DNA of 64,000 bases from Acinetobacter sp. CS-2 (GTDB lineage: Bacteria > Pseudomonadota > Gammaproteobacteria > Pseudomonadales > Moraxellaceae): NCBI RefSeq assembly GCF_016599715.1, contig NZ_CP067019.1:2294001-2358000 (forward strand), in the 5' to 3' direction. The notes under the pieces are model-generated. The model had not been told where the DNA came from. It was given only the letters and a program-made list of their open reading frames with translations, and did not search any database. This document shows positions 36,876 through 46,789 of the stretch, one piece after another (position 1 is the first letter of the stretch; each line of letters starts with the position of its first letter). The position numbers and the translations under genes are program-made.

Positions 36876-38720
36876 CTAAGTTCCAGAGGGCTGATATTGA
36901 TCCCGTCCGGCATCCTTGGCTGCATAAAGCTGGATATCGGCAGCTTTCATCAGTTCATGAATATCGCTATAGGGATGATTTCGATCCATCCATGCCACAC
37001 CCATACTTAAAGTCACATACTGTTTTTGATCAGGCCGGTTTAAATGTTCAAATTGAGCATCTCTGACTGCATTTAAAACCTGCTGCAACACATTCAAGAC
37101 CACTTGACTCGGAATATTATGCAAAATAATGGCAAACTCTTCCCCACCGTAGCGGGCAACATAAGCAGATTCAGGCAAGGCCTGCTGGATCAGCTTGACC
37201 AAATCTTGCAAAATTACATCCCCCTTCAAATGCCCATAGTAATCATTATAGTTTTTAAAATAATCTACATCTAACATGGCAAATGCCAGACTATAATGGG
37301 TATGATTTTGTGTCAGGGTAAATAATCGCTGAATTTCAGCATTTAAAGCCCGCCGGTTAAAAGCCCCGGTTAATGCATCTATTTGAATTTGTCGCTCTAG
37401 CTTCTGGTTCAGTTGATGTAACTGTGAAGTGCGCTCCTGTACTTTATGATCCAGAGAACTATTCAGCTCAAGTAAGCTATTATTCAATTGCTCAATATGC
37501 GAGGTATGCTGTGCATAGTTTTTTGACTGCTGAAACATAATCAGCAAGGCATAGAAACTGGTTGAAATAAATGAAAGATTAAATGAATCGAGTAAATTTA
37601 AGGTCAACAAGAAATCATGAAAAAAGGTCACACATAATAAAATTATCGCCCATACATTGACGCTAGAATATTGCTCTTTTGATTTCAGGGTCAGATAAAA
37701 ACCATAGCCAAAATTTACAATGACAATCGGGCTAATGACTGAACTATAAAAGGCAAACCGCTGAAAGATTTCAGGCACAGTAAACAAGGTCACCATCATA
37801 CCCATGATCAGTATGCACATCGCCACACTGTAAACAATCGGATGCAGATAACGCCGACTGAGTAAAAACATATAACTGATAAAAAAAGTGACTGCCAGAT
37901 AAGTAAACAGATATTCTAAACGCTCTCCCCATAACCAGCTGATATTGGTAAAGGTGGTATAGGCATAAGGGGCTGAAAATAAATTATGCAAGGCCAGAAA
38001 CAGAATAAAAACACCAAACACAAAAACCCGGATACTGCTGCGATTAATCACTCCTTGGAATACTGAAAACATTAAGGTAAACATTCCAATACCCAAGACT
38101 GCTCCACACACCAGGCCAATACTCATCATCATCTGCTGGAACTGGCGACCAATGGTTGTACCTATGCCTATCCGCATCGGATTTTCAAGACCACCATGCT
38201 GAGGATCAAAATTGGATGCCTGAATGGTGATGGTGAAATACTCTTTTTCCACCACAAAAAAGGCAATTTTAGGTGCATTTTCCGTTTGATGATGGCTTGG
38301 GTCTTTTCCAACTTCTCCTAAACGCAGTATAAAATCACCATTCAAGAACATTTTATAAGCCCCATATTGATTGGGAATAAAAATGGCTATACGGCGCCCT
38401 ACAAATTGCTTAGGTATTTTAAAATGGCCAATAAATGTGCCATAAGTCTGGTTAGTTCCAGTGATTTCTTTAAAAGAGACTGGCAAAGTTACGCTAGTCG
38501 ATTTTAAAACTGAACTGGGTTGGGTGATGAATTGCTCAGGATAATACTGCCATGTCCCCTTAAGAGGCGTAGAGCTATCTTCAGTAAACTGAACATCATT
38601 CAAGAATTTTTGATGTAAATAATAAGATTCGGGTGCGGCTTCATAAAGTGCCCAGACCTGCTTCTGCCCCAGACCTATGCATAGACATATTGCTAGAAAA
38701 AGTTTTAAAAATGAATTAAT
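36876..38720 (-). CDS. 7TMR-DISM diguanylate cyclase with a non-standard or lost start codon
   Basis: The protein has a periplasmic 7TMR-DISMED2-like beta domain (to about residue 195), seven transmembrane helices, a coiled coil and a GGDEF domain. The active site is 'ARYGGEEFAIIL'; no RxxD inhibitory site precedes it. The frame stays open upstream of the TTG at 38603 and encodes a classic signal peptide (NSFLKLFLAICLCIGLG, then QKQVWA). The first in-frame codon before it is ATT (38718-38720), with a stop just beyond and no ATG or GTG. Either ATT is used, or the start has mutated. It lies beside pgaB, as the cyclase dgcT does next to pga in Escherichia coli. Confidence 0.85.
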   Translation of the reverse strand: MNSFLKLFLAICLCIGLGQKQVWALYEAAPESYYLHQKFLNDVQFTEDSSTPLKGTWQYYPEQFITQPSSVLKSTSVTLPVSFKEITGTNQTYGTFIGHFKIPKQFVGRRIAIFIPNQYGAYKMFLNGDFILRLGEVGKDPSHHQTENAPKIAFFVVEKEYFTITIQASNFDPQHGGLENPMRIGIGTTIGRQFQQMMMSIGLVCGAVLGIGMFTLMFSVFQGVINRSSIRVFVFGVFILFLALHNLFSAPYAYTTFTNISWLWGERLEYLFTYLAVTFFISYMFLLSRRYLHPIVYSVAMCILIMGMMVTLFTVPEIFQRFAFYSSVISPIVIVNFGYGFYLTLKSKEQYSSVNVWAIILLCVTFFHDFLLTLNLLDSFNLSFISTSFYALLIMFQQSKNYAQHTSHIEQLNNSLLELNSSLDHKVQERTSQLHQLNQKLERQIQIDALTGAFNRRALNAEIQRLFTLTQNHTHYSLAFAMLDVDYFKNYNDYYGHLKGDVILQDLVKLIQQALPESAYVARYGGEEFAIILHNIPSQVVLNVLQQVLNAVRDAQFEHLNRPDQKQYVTLSMGVAWMDRNHPYSDIHELMKAADIQLYAAKDAGRDQYQPSGT

Positions 38721-38876
38721 TTCTGAATTTTATACAAAAAGCGAATCATCCTTAAATACGCTTAGCTATTTCTTAATGTAGTGGTAAAAAAATAAAATTC
38801 AAACTATTTTTCACCTATCTGCAAGATTCATCCTTGTCTCTTGCAGAATATTTTTTAACCGATAATCAAGGCGCAC

Positions 38877-39215
38877 TTAATCACGTGTTTTTACGTCAAA
38901 TAGTTCAATTTCAAAAATAAGGTTTGAATTGGCAGGAATAATTTTACCCATTTTACGTTCACCATAAGCCAGGTGTGCCGGCACCATTAATTTACGTTTA
39001 CCACCGACTTTCATGCCCATAATGCCCTGATCCCAGCCTTTAATCACACGACCGGTACCAATCACGGTTTCAAAGTAGTTGCCACGGTCAATGGATGAAT
39101 CGAATTTGGTTCCATCTTCCAGCCAGCCGGTGTAATGGGTCGTAATCAGCGCACCTTTCACCGCTTCTTTACCTTCACCTACTTTTAAATCGATAATTTC
39201 TAATTCATTTATCAT
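38877..39215 (-). CDS. FKBP-type peptidyl-prolyl cis-trans isomerase
   Basis: This 112-aa single FKBP domain, without signal peptide or extra domains, is probably cytoplasmic. Typical pocket residues are in 'TTHYTGWLEDGTKFDSSIDR', 'VIKGWDQGIMGMKVGGKR' and 'PAHLAYGERKMGKIIPANS'. It speeds proline isomerisation during folding. The ATG at 39215 lies nine bases after AGG; another at 39221 is too close to it. It is monocistronic. Confidence 0.93.
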   Translation of the reverse strand: MINELEIIDLKVGEGKEAVKGALITTHYTGWLEDGTKFDSSIDRGNYFETVIGTGRVIKGWDQGIMGMKVGGKRKLMVPAHLAYGERKMGKIIPANSNLIFEIELFDVKTRD

Positions 39216-39314
39216 GATCATTTACCTAAACTGAGCAGCAATTTTTCAATGCCTAGTATAACCGGATTTGGCTGCATGCTTTAGAATTTAAGAGGTATCC
39301 GTTCTTAGCTGTAT

Positions 39315-39556
39315 TTAAAAGCTGAGCTCATGGATATTTGAATCATTCAATAAATAAGCCGTCAATTTTTTATGATTTTCATCTTTAAAAATCACCCCTG
39401 CCCGGACAAATCCAGCCCGGTCAGAATATTGGCAGGAACTCAGATGACCATAATCATGGTTCGAAGGCCGGCCGATTTGCTACGATATTCTCGCTCTGCA
39501 CCAATAATTACCCCAATACCGAGGGCAATCAGCAAACAATAGAGATCCGGATACAT
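39315..39556 (-). pseudogene. Remnant of an MgtC/SapB-family gene
   Basis: From a well-placed ATG (39556, with AGGGAAA upstream) the frame encodes 38 residues, MYPDLYCLLIALGIGVIIGA, then EREYRSKSAGLRTMIMVI, and stops at 39440. 'GAEREYRSKSAGLRT' is the N-terminal signature of MgtC-type membrane proteins. In another frame, 39422 to 39315 reads DRAGFVRAGVIFKDENHKKL and ends at HELSF. This could be the tail of the same or another gene. Most of the ~150 to 230 residues of a normal MgtC protein are missing, so the gene is dead by deletion. Confidence 0.7.
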
Positions 39557-39644
39557 ATATTTTCCCTTTATTCATTTTTATTGTTTTCAGGTATAGGCAA
39601 TTTTGTGATCAGGATGCAAGCTTAAGCCTGCAACCTGTATCTAT

Positions 39645-40175
39645 TTATTGTAATTGTTCCCACTCCACCACGACTTGAGCGTGATCCCCAATCAAGGTCC
39701 ATTCACCATCCATAACATTTAGCTGTAACTGCATAGTACGCTCGCATAATTGTGGCAAGGCATCAGTAGCCGCAGTAGAGAGTTTCCACACTTCGACATT
39801 GCTTAAGGTTTTTAATTTGCTGTTGCGTTTGTACCATTCATCTACAGCTGAGCCATAAGTAACCACAGCCACCTGCTTACAACGCGCACTGGCCTTTTTC
39901 ACCTTATCTTCATCCGGACAGCCCACTTCAATCCATTTAATCAGTTGGCCGGTCAGATCTTTTTGCCATAACGCCGGCTCATTAGTTTCAAACAAATCTT
40001 TGGTAAACTCCAGAGCATCATCAGCAAAACGCGCATAAGCCAAAATACGCACCATCAAACGTTCAATGGTTTCTGAAGGATGCAAAGCCATAGTGAGTTG
40101 ATAATCACCATATTGATGGTCATCCATATTGGCAATATTCAAATCTGCCTTATAAATTGTTGCTTTTAGCGCCAT
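39645..40175 (-). CDS. yaeQ: YaeQ family protein
   Basis: This 176-aa cytoplasmic protein begins MALKATIYKADLNIANMDDH. It matches the YaeQ family throughout ('LHPSETIERLMVRILAYARF', 'WIEVGCPDEDKVKKAS'). The fold is related to PD-(D/E)XK nucleases, and the cellular role is unknown; the Salmonella protein was linked to suppression of RfaH defects. GAGGA lies seven bases before the ATG at 40175; the frame further upstream is not conserved. Confidence 0.92.
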   Translation of the reverse strand: MALKATIYKADLNIANMDDHQYGDYQLTMALHPSETIERLMVRILAYARFADDALEFTKDLFETNEPALWQKDLTGQLIKWIEVGCPDEDKVKKASARCKQVAVVTYGSAVDEWYKRNSKLKTLSNVEVWKLSTAATDALPQLCERTMQLQLNVMDGEWTLIGDHAQVVVEWEQLQ

Positions 40176-40238
40176 AAAAGAGTCCTCAAATTTGGCGCCT
40201 AGCATATAAGATTTGGGCGTATTTTGCTGAAATGTTTT

Positions 40239-41255
40239 TTAATCCTGATCTGGATTAATCTGGCACTGAAACAGTTGCTGTTCAAATAACTGCCAGTCAT
40301 GCGGATGCTGCACAATAATTTCAATACGGTTATCCACGCCTTCTTCTACAGACTGATAGTTAAACTGCTCGGGATTAAAATTGAAGGTTTTCCAGCCCTG
40401 GTTGGTATTAAAAATCCCTTTAATCCGCAGCCACTGTTGCTGTTCACACAGTAAATCCAGCAAGGCATAAAAGTCGAATTGCCAGCGCTTGGGCAATTTC
40501 CATCCCGCTACACTATAGCCTTGTGCAGTTTCAACATAGTGATAAGGCAACTGTTTAATTTCTGGTAGAGGCTGTCCAGCTGAAAATGTTTTTTGGATTT
40601 TCAATAAAGGCTGAATTTTACGTCTGGTTCCCACATAAGGCAGGTCAATTTGTTGCAGAGGAATTTTATCTTGCCCACTCATCAGCCAGGTTTGCTGATA
40701 AGCCTGATATTCACGCTTTAATGCCTGCAAAGCCTGATCATCTGCAAAACTCATAGTATCCGCATGGGACACCACAATGATTTGTGCTGCTTTTAACTGA
40801 TCGGCATATAAATTCTGCTTGCTCCAATCACTATCATGCAAACGGGAACCATCGACTACAGTCACCAAGGCACGCATGGCAATACTCGGCTGCCAGTGCG
40901 GTTCGGTCAGCTGTTCCAGCAATTGTGCAGGATGTCCTAGCCCTGTGGGTTCGATAAACAACCGGTCCGGTTTGCTTTCTGACAATAATCGCGACAAGGC
41001 AATCTGCATCGGTAACTGGCTGCTACAGCAAAGACAACCGCCCAATAGCTCTTTCACTTCATAGCCTTGGGTTTGCGGTAACAACTGCTGATCGACCCCA
41101 ATTTGCCCAAACTCGTTCATCAACACCGCCCAGACCTCATTTTCTGGCTTCTGACTGAGCAAATGTTGAAGCAAGGTGGTTTTTCCAGCCCCTAAAAAAC
41201 CAGAAATAATATGAGTCGGTACAGCTTGAGTAGGAGAAATCAGTTTCAAAATCAA
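40239..41255 (-). CDS. CobW/COG0523-family G3E GTPase (putative metallochaperone)
   Basis: This 338-aa GTPase has Walker A 'SGFLGAGKTTLLQHLL' (about 18-33), the metal-binding CxCC motif 'GGCLCCSS' (about 73), Walker B 'LFIEPTGLGHP' and a C-terminal CobW domain. COG0523 proteins insert or traffic metals, often zinc. Acinetobacter baumannii has one (ZigA) linked to zinc and histidine use; whether this is its orthologue is not known. The start at 41255 is TTG; an alternative is the TTG at 41249. No obvious Zur box is seen. Confidence 0.88.
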   Translation of the reverse strand: MILKLISPTQAVPTHIISGFLGAGKTTLLQHLLSQKPENEVWAVLMNEFGQIGVDQQLLPQTQGYEVKELLGGCLCCSSQLPMQIALSRLLSESKPDRLFIEPTGLGHPAQLLEQLTEPHWQPSIAMRALVTVVDGSRLHDSDWSKQNLYADQLKAAQIIVVSHADTMSFADDQALQALKREYQAYQQTWLMSGQDKIPLQQIDLPYVGTRRKIQPLLKIQKTFSAGQPLPEIKQLPYHYVETAQGYSVAGWKLPKRWQFDFYALLDLLCEQQQWLRIKGIFNTNQGWKTFNFNPEQFNYQSVEEGVDNRIEIIVQHPHDWQLFEQQLFQCQINPDQD

Positions 41256-41728
41256 CTCGCTTTCAGATAGATATAATCAGTTCATCAGTGAGCACAACTC
41301 ACCCACCCATACGGATCATGATGATGCTCACTTTCATTTTTTCCGTACTGTATAGTAAAGCATCCAATTTATTTTGAATCCGTCATCATTCAATTTTTAT
41401 TTTTTGACGTTTTTAAAATCTCACTGCAAATCATTCACTCCATGCTGTTGCATGCAAAGCAAGATTAAGTCAAAAAGCGGAATGAGGTAAACTCTTGCGC
41501 TTTTTATGTTTAGCAAATATTTATATATGATAGAAAAAAATGATCATTAAGCCCGAAAACCATATAGTAGACAATTTAAATAAATATTTATTTTCAATAT
41601 CTTATATAATAATATATATTTCCGCTGTTTTGTTTTCATTCAACATATCTACTATGGCATAGCTTGTTTAGACCCTCAAATTCACCGTTAATACGCTTAA
41701 ATGTGAATTGATTGAATGGGCATTCGCT
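41256..41728. other. Intergenic region between the divergent GTPase and monooxygenase genes
   Basis: These roughly 470 non-coding bases contain an imperfect inverted repeat AGTGAGCA...TGCTCACT at 41287-41332. A perfect 16-bp A+T palindrome (AAATAAATATTTATTT) lies at 41578-41593. Either could be a regulator site or hairpin; no regulator gene is adjacent. No gene is visible. Confidence 0.5.
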
Positions 41729-43336
41729 ATGAGCAACAAAACAAATTACACCACTGAAGTGGCAATCTTGGGCGCAGGCCCTGTGGGTTTGACTATTGCG
41801 AACTATTTAAGTAAACAAGGCATTCAGGTCACTGTAATCGAACAACTGGACAGTTTGATTGATTACCCGCGTGCGATTGGTATTGATGATGAAGCATTGC
41901 GTACTATTCAGTCACTTGGCTTAGTGAATCAAGTTTTACCGCATACCACACCAAATCATGCCATGCGTTTCTTGACGCCTAAAGGTCGCTGTTTTGCTGA
42001 CATTCAGCCACTCACCCGCGAATTCGGTTTCTCACGCCGTAATGCTTTTATTCAGCCTCAGGTCGATAATGTCTTGCTGCAAGGCTTAAAGCAATATGAA
42101 AACACTCAAGTACTGTTTTCACGTCAACTGGGCGAATTTAGCCAAGATGCCAACGGCGTAACGCTTAAAATTCAAGATAAAAACCAGAAAGAAGAAATTG
42201 TTCAGGCAAAATATTTAATTGCATGTGATGGCGGTAACTCAATTGTACGTCGTACTTTAAATATTGGTTTTGATGGTAAAACCGCACCAAACCAATGGAT
42301 TGTAATTGACATTGAAAATGATCCTTTGGCAACACCGCATATTTATCTATGCTGCGACCCGGTACGTCCGTATGTATCTGCTGCCCTGCCTCATGGTATT
42401 CGCCGTTTCGAATTCATGGTGATGCCAGGTGAAACTCAAGAAGAGTTAAGCAAACCGGAAAATATTGCCAAATTGCTGTCTAAAGTATTGCCTAATGCTG
42501 AAAATATCGAAGTAATCCGTCAGCGTGTTTATACACATAATGCGCGTATTGCCGATAAATTCCGTGTTGACCGCATCCTACTTGCCGGTGATGCTGCACA
42601 CATTATGCCAGTATGGCAAGGTCAGGGTTATAACAGCGGTATGCGCGATGCCTTTAACCTGGCCTGGAAAGTGGCATTGGTTGTTCAGGGCAAGGCGACT
42701 CCAGACCTGCTGGATTCTTACCAGATTGAACGTAAAGACCATGCTAAAGCTATGATCGATCTTTCAGTGATGGCCGGTCATGTACTTGCGCCACCGAAAA
42801 AATGGCAAGGTTTCGTGCGTGACGGTATTGCCTATGCATTGAATTACATCAAGCCAATTAAACAGTATTTGCTTGAAATGCGTTTTAAACCGATGCCGAA
42901 ATATCATGACGGTGCTTTGCTGGCAGACGGCAAGAAAGAGTCTCCGGTCGGCAAGATGTTTATTCAACCGCAAGTGAAACTTGAGTCGGGTGAACAAGTT
43001 TTACTGGATGAAGTGATTGGCAACGACTTTGCGATCATTGCTTGGGGAGTCGATCCTCAATGGGGCATCTCGGATACCACCATGCAAGTCTGGAAAAAAT
43101 TAGGCGTCAAATTTATTCAGGTCATTCCTGAAGTTCAGTTTGGCAATGAAAACCGCAAGAACATTGATGGCGTGATTACCATTGGCGATATCGGAACCGA
43201 TATTCGCAGCTGGTTTGGTAAAACTTCAGAATCGGTGGTAATTCTACGTCCTGACCGTTTTGTGGCGGCCTTGGCGATTCCACAAACTCTGGATCACGTG
43301 AGCCAACAGCTGTTTAAAAAGCTGCATGTAAAATAA
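41729..43336 (+). CDS. FAD-dependent aromatic monooxygenase, MhpA-like
   Basis: This 535-aa flavoprotein hydroxylase is of the p-hydroxybenzoate hydroxylase class. The FAD-binding GxGxxG is in '[17 protein letters not shown]' near the N-terminus. The DG motif is in '[14 protein letters not shown]' and the GD motif in '[20 protein letters not shown]'. It is most like 3-(3-hydroxyphenyl)propionate hydroxylase. Unlike in Escherichia coli, no other mhp pathway genes are nearby, so the substrate is open. The start at 41729 ([11 protein letters not shown]) fits the family; the frame is open 21 bases upstream. Confidence 0.88.
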   Translation: MSNKTNYTTEVAILGAGPVGLTIANYLSKQGIQVTVIEQLDSLIDYPRAIGIDDEALRTIQSLGLVNQVLPHTTPNHAMRFLTPKGRCFADIQPLTREFGFSRRNAFIQPQVDNVLLQGLKQYENTQVLFSRQLGEFSQDANGVTLKIQDKNQKEEIVQAKYLIACDGGNSIVRRTLNIGFDGKTAPNQWIVIDIENDPLATPHIYLCCDPVRPYVSAALPHGIRRFEFMVMPGETQEELSKPENIAKLLSKVLPNAENIEVIRQRVYTHNARIADKFRVDRILLAGDAAHIMPVWQGQGYNSGMRDAFNLAWKVALVVQGKATPDLLDSYQIERKDHAKAMIDLSVMAGHVLAPPKKWQGFVRDGIAYALNYIKPIKQYLLEMRFKPMPKYHDGALLADGKKESPVGKMFIQPQVKLESGEQVLLDEVIGNDFAIIAWGVDPQWGISDTTMQVWKKLGVKFIQVIPEVQFGNENRKNIDGVITIGDIGTDIRSWFGKTSESVVILRPDRFVAALAIPQTLDHVSQQLFKKLHVK

Positions 43337-43379
43337 TACAGATATAAAAACACATTGACTGAATCATATTCAGAGGCCT

Positions 43380-43410
43380 GACCACGCGAAAGCGTGGTCT
43401 TTTTTTATTT
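43380..43410 (+). terminator. Terminator of the monooxygenase gene
   Basis: The stem GACCACGC / GCGTGGTC with a 4-base GAAA-type loop and T7. It is 44 bases after the stop. Confidence 0.92.
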
Positions 43411-43898
43411 TTCACTCATATAAATCTTTAAATTTAAGGTCAATTATTAGACTTCTTCCATACATCATTTTAGAAACTAAAAATTGTTCGTAAAACCAAA
43501 ATTAAAAAATAGATTTTAGTCAATATCAGATTCATGAGTGTGGCATGGATGCCCAACGTTTCCCATCCCTTACGCTACATTTTAAAGCAGTGCTTAAAAC
43601 TGGCTCAGGATGTCGTGTATGGGAAATAAAAGGTTTTTCCTGCGGACTCACAATATATTTTGAGATCCTCATTTTGACCTTTCAAAAGTAGAGAGATTGC
43701 CTACGAGAAGGTAAAAAATTAAATCAATCAAATGAGGCAGTGCTGATTTAAAAAAATCGAATATTGAACATTTTTTGATTTATGCAAGAGATCTATTCAA
43801 GAGAGCTTCAAAATAAATCTATTCCTTTAACTCTTCAAAATCAGCTCAATCACTTTAATATCTTTAGCAATTTCAATTAAAAATTAACAGTAAAAATA
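43411..43898. other. Intergenic region, no gene seen
   Basis: These roughly 490 A+T-rich bases have stops in all frames. An inverted pair TTTCCCAT (43559) / ATGGGAAA (43619) could form a long hairpin or be relic DNA. No promoter or RNA gene could be supported. Confidence 0.5.
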
Positions 43899-44518
43899 TT
43901 AAGCATTAATCTTCTGCAACCATGGCACACCTTTCATTGAATCACGCTGTGCCAGAAGCTGAATAAACGGCTTGAACTCATCCAGATAAGGCAATATTTT
44001 GAGAGAGATAGCAAAAATTACCCAATAACCCAGAAATAAATCTGCTGCTGAAATTTTATCACCCAGCAAATACGGATTTGCTTCTTGCATACCCTTTTTT
44101 AGCAATGCCAATACACTCTCTTCATGACCAAAGGTCAGGCTTCGTTTTCTTTGCTCAATTTGCTCGTCCGATACGCCTAGACCTTTTAAATCCATAAACT
44201 CAGTCAAAGGACCATGCGCAAAGAACATCCATTTCAGATATGCACCTCGCTTGGGGTCATCCAGGGCAGGCGCCAAACCTTTTTCCATATATTTATCTGC
44301 CAGATAAGTAAATATGGCCGCAACTTCAGAAATCACTACGCCCTGATCAACCAGACAGGGGACTTTTCCCATGGGATTAATAGTTAAATATTCAGCCTGA
44401 TGCATATTTTCATATGGGCACGTTTATCTCTTCAATCTGGTCTTCTATACCCAGCTCTTTTTAATAAAAGCATCACGGTCATGCCACGCGACTGAGCATT
44501 GTTATACAGCTTCATCAT
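43899..44518 (-). pseudogene. Glutathione S-transferase gene with two frameshifts
   Basis: The intact part (43899-44405) encodes 168 residues of a GST: the end of the thioredoxin-like domain ('INPMGKVPCLVDQGVVISE') and the helical domain. The true start lies at 44518 (MMKLYNNAQSRGMTVMLLLK). Two extra bases break the link. One is in a run of five A (minus strand, 44458-44462), after which the frame reads KELGIEDQIEEINVP. The other is in CCC (44416-44418), after which YENMHQAEYL follows. Removing one base from each restores a ~206-aa protein. Both are homopolymer changes, so sequencing error is an alternative. Confidence 0.85.
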
Positions 44519-44659
44519 TTTAATTCGACCTCTGTTGTTATTCTAATTTTTAAGTATAAAGCGCTTTGATTATTTGATGGTGATTATGTGATACATGCAC
44601 TCTCCTTAACGATGCTTTTTATCGCCTTTAAAAGCATCGTGTGATATCAAACAATTATT

Positions 44660-45553
44660 TTAAAAGAAACCCATATAAAACTGTTCTTTCAAGATTTTTA
44701 AAATAAGTTCAATCAGCTCATTTTTTTGCCCTTTACGATAACTGGCATACAGGTTAATCATCGGTAAGGGCTCAATAGTATTTTTCACGATAATTTTATC
44801 GCCCAATAGCGGGATCACATAAGCCGGTACCAAACTCCAGCCGACCCCCATGCCGACTAAATTGACATTTAATAGAATATTGGTCGAGTGCTGGACGATG
44901 TTGACATCCAGTTTAGCCTGCTTAAAGAAATCGGTAATAATCTTGTGCAACTGCGGTGAAGCATCTTCATCACTAATAACAAAGTCCTGATGATTAAAAC
45001 TTTTGATACTAATATGACGTTGCTCGGCAATAGGTGAATCCTTGGGCACGATTAAAGCCAGAGGCTCACTAAAAATCTGTACATGCTCCAGTTCATCCGA
45101 TTCATCGACATAGCGGGTAAAGGCAATGTCAATATCACCTTTTTTTAAGGCTTTAAGTTGGTGGACATCGGTCAGGCTATGAAAGTTAATTTTGATGTCA
45201 GGGAAATGGGCCCGTATATTCGGCATGATATAGGGAAAAATTTTCATTTCTGCCACAGGGACAAAGCCAATATTCAACTGGTCTTTGCTCAAGTTGGCAA
45301 TTTTCCGTGCAGCATCAATCGCTTTTTCTGCATGCTCCAAACTCAGCAGCGCTTCTTTCAGAAAGACTTTTCCTGCTTCAGTCAACTCAACTTTACGGTT
45401 GGATCGAACCAATAACTGAACACCCACCTCATGTTCCAGATCTTTAATCTGCTGGCTCAAAGATGGTTGCACCGTACACATGCGTTGTGCCGCCTTGGTA
45501 AAATTCAGTTCTTGTGCAACTGCAACAAAATAGCGTAAATGACGTAATTCCAC
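44660..45553 (-). CDS. LysR-family transcriptional regulator
   Basis: This 297-aa regulator has an N-terminal winged helix-turn-helix ('LRYFVAVAQELNFTKAAQRM', then 'VQPSLSQQIKDLEHEVGVQL') and a LysR substrate-binding domain from about residue 90 ('LNIGFVPVAEMKIFPYIM'). It starts 15 bases after the MFS gene stop on the same strand, so it is probably co-transcribed with it, and it precedes the broken GST gene. The effector is unknown; an aromatic or acidic compound is usual for this subgroup. Confidence 0.93.
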   Translation of the reverse strand: MELRHLRYFVAVAQELNFTKAAQRMCTVQPSLSQQIKDLEHEVGVQLLVRSNRKVELTEAGKVFLKEALLSLEHAEKAIDAARKIANLSKDQLNIGFVPVAEMKIFPYIMPNIRAHFPDIKINFHSLTDVHQLKALKKGDIDIAFTRYVDESDELEHVQIFSEPLALIVPKDSPIAEQRHISIKSFNHQDFVISDEDASPQLHKIITDFFKQAKLDVNIVQHSTNILLNVNLVGMGVGWSLVPAYVIPLLGDKIIVKNTIEPLPMINLYASYRKGQKNELIELILKILKEQFYMGFF

Positions 45554-45568
45554 GTGCCGGACCTCTCT

Positions 45569-46762
45569 TTATTTAGGTTGCTTCAGTGATGCCGAAACTG
45601 TGTATTTATAAACAAATAAAGTCAGCACAGTAATTACAGCACAGAATAAATAACTCAGTTGATAACCATAATAGGCAATCATCAATCCCAAAATGACTGA
45701 GCCGATTGCCATGCCCAAATCAAACAGGGTAAAGAATGTGGAAATTGCATGCCCCATACGCTGTTTTGGCACAGACTGAATAGCAATGGTTTGAAAACAT
45801 GGAAACAGGGAGCCATAACCAATGCCAATAAATATAGCAGATAACCAGAGCAGCCATTGATTGGAGATAAAACTGACCACGACCAGGCCTATGGCAAAGA
45901 AAATAAAGGAAGGATAAATGACTGCACTGGCACCTTTACGGTCATAAATTTTGCCTACCCACGGCCGCACTACAATCATGGAAATGGCGAAGACAATAAA
46001 AAACAGGCTGGTATACGCGAGTAGAGCTTTAGATTCACTATAAGCGGTAATGAAACTCATAATGCTGGAATAGGCAAATGCAGTCAGCAAGGCAACAAAG
46101 CCAATCGGTATAGCACGTGTTTCAATAATATCATGCCAACCCAAACATTTTTTTTCTTGAGTCTCAGCCGTGAAGGCAACCTTATCCTGCTGTTGTACCG
46201 GAATGATTAAACAAAAAATAAAACCCAGACTGATCACAGCAGTTAATAGCGCAAATAGCATCTTAAAATCAGTAAACTGCAACACGGTCAAGGCAATTAA
46301 AGGCCCAAATACCACGGCAAGATTGGTCGACATGACAAAATAGCCCATGCCCTCGCCCTTACGCCGATCTGGAATAAAATCATTTGCTATGGGCACGGTG
46401 ACCGTGGTTAATATGCTAAACCAGATGCCATGAATAAAACGGATCAACAATAAAGCCCACATACTGTCGGCAAATAAATAGCTAAAAGCAAACAGTACAA
46501 ACAGCAATTCCGAGCCGCGGAAGGCTATTTTTTTGCCTAATTTTTCCACAATCAGTCCGGAAAATGGACGAACCGCAATTGAAGAAACCAGAAATAGGGT
46601 CAGTGCCAAACCTGCTTCCTTCACCGTCCCGCCTAGATCCTTCATGATATAAATCGGCAAGACAGTTAATAAGGCATAATAATAGGTAAATAAAAACAGG
46701 TTATTGCATAGACATAATATAAACGAGCGATTCCATAGACGCTCAGTGTTTGTTGCAGACAT
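45569..46762 (-). CDS. MFS transporter (putative drug or metabolite exporter)
   Basis: This 397-aa protein has twelve predicted transmembrane helices. The MFS loop 2-3 motif appears as 'RPFSGLIVEKLGKKIAFRG', and the matching second-half loop as 'RPWVGKIYDRKGASAVI'. The ATG at 46762 (MSATNTERLWNRSF) was chosen; the upstream TTG at 46771 lies only 18 bases from the TetR stop. It follows the TetR gene directly, so the TetR regulator probably controls it and its substrate may be the regulator's ligand. Confidence 0.9.
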   Translation of the reverse strand: MSATNTERLWNRSFILCLCNNLFLFTYYYALLTVLPIYIMKDLGGTVKEAGLALTLFLVSSIAVRPFSGLIVEKLGKKIAFRGSELLFVLFAFSYLFADSMWALLLIRFIHGIWFSILTTVTVPIANDFIPDRRKGEGMGYFVMSTNLAVVFGPLIALTVLQFTDFKMLFALLTAVISLGFIFCLIIPVQQQDKVAFTAETQEKKCLGWHDIIETRAIPIGFVALLTAFAYSSIMSFITAYSESKALLAYTSLFFIVFAISMIVVRPWVGKIYDRKGASAVIYPSFIFFAIGLVVVSFISNQWLLWLSAIFIGIGYGSLFPCFQTIAIQSVPKQRMGHAISTFFTLFDLGMAIGSVILGLMIAYYGYQLSYLFCAVITVLTLFVYKYTVSASLKQPK

Positions 46763-46789
46763 AATGACCAACTTAGCGGTAGCCTGGTG

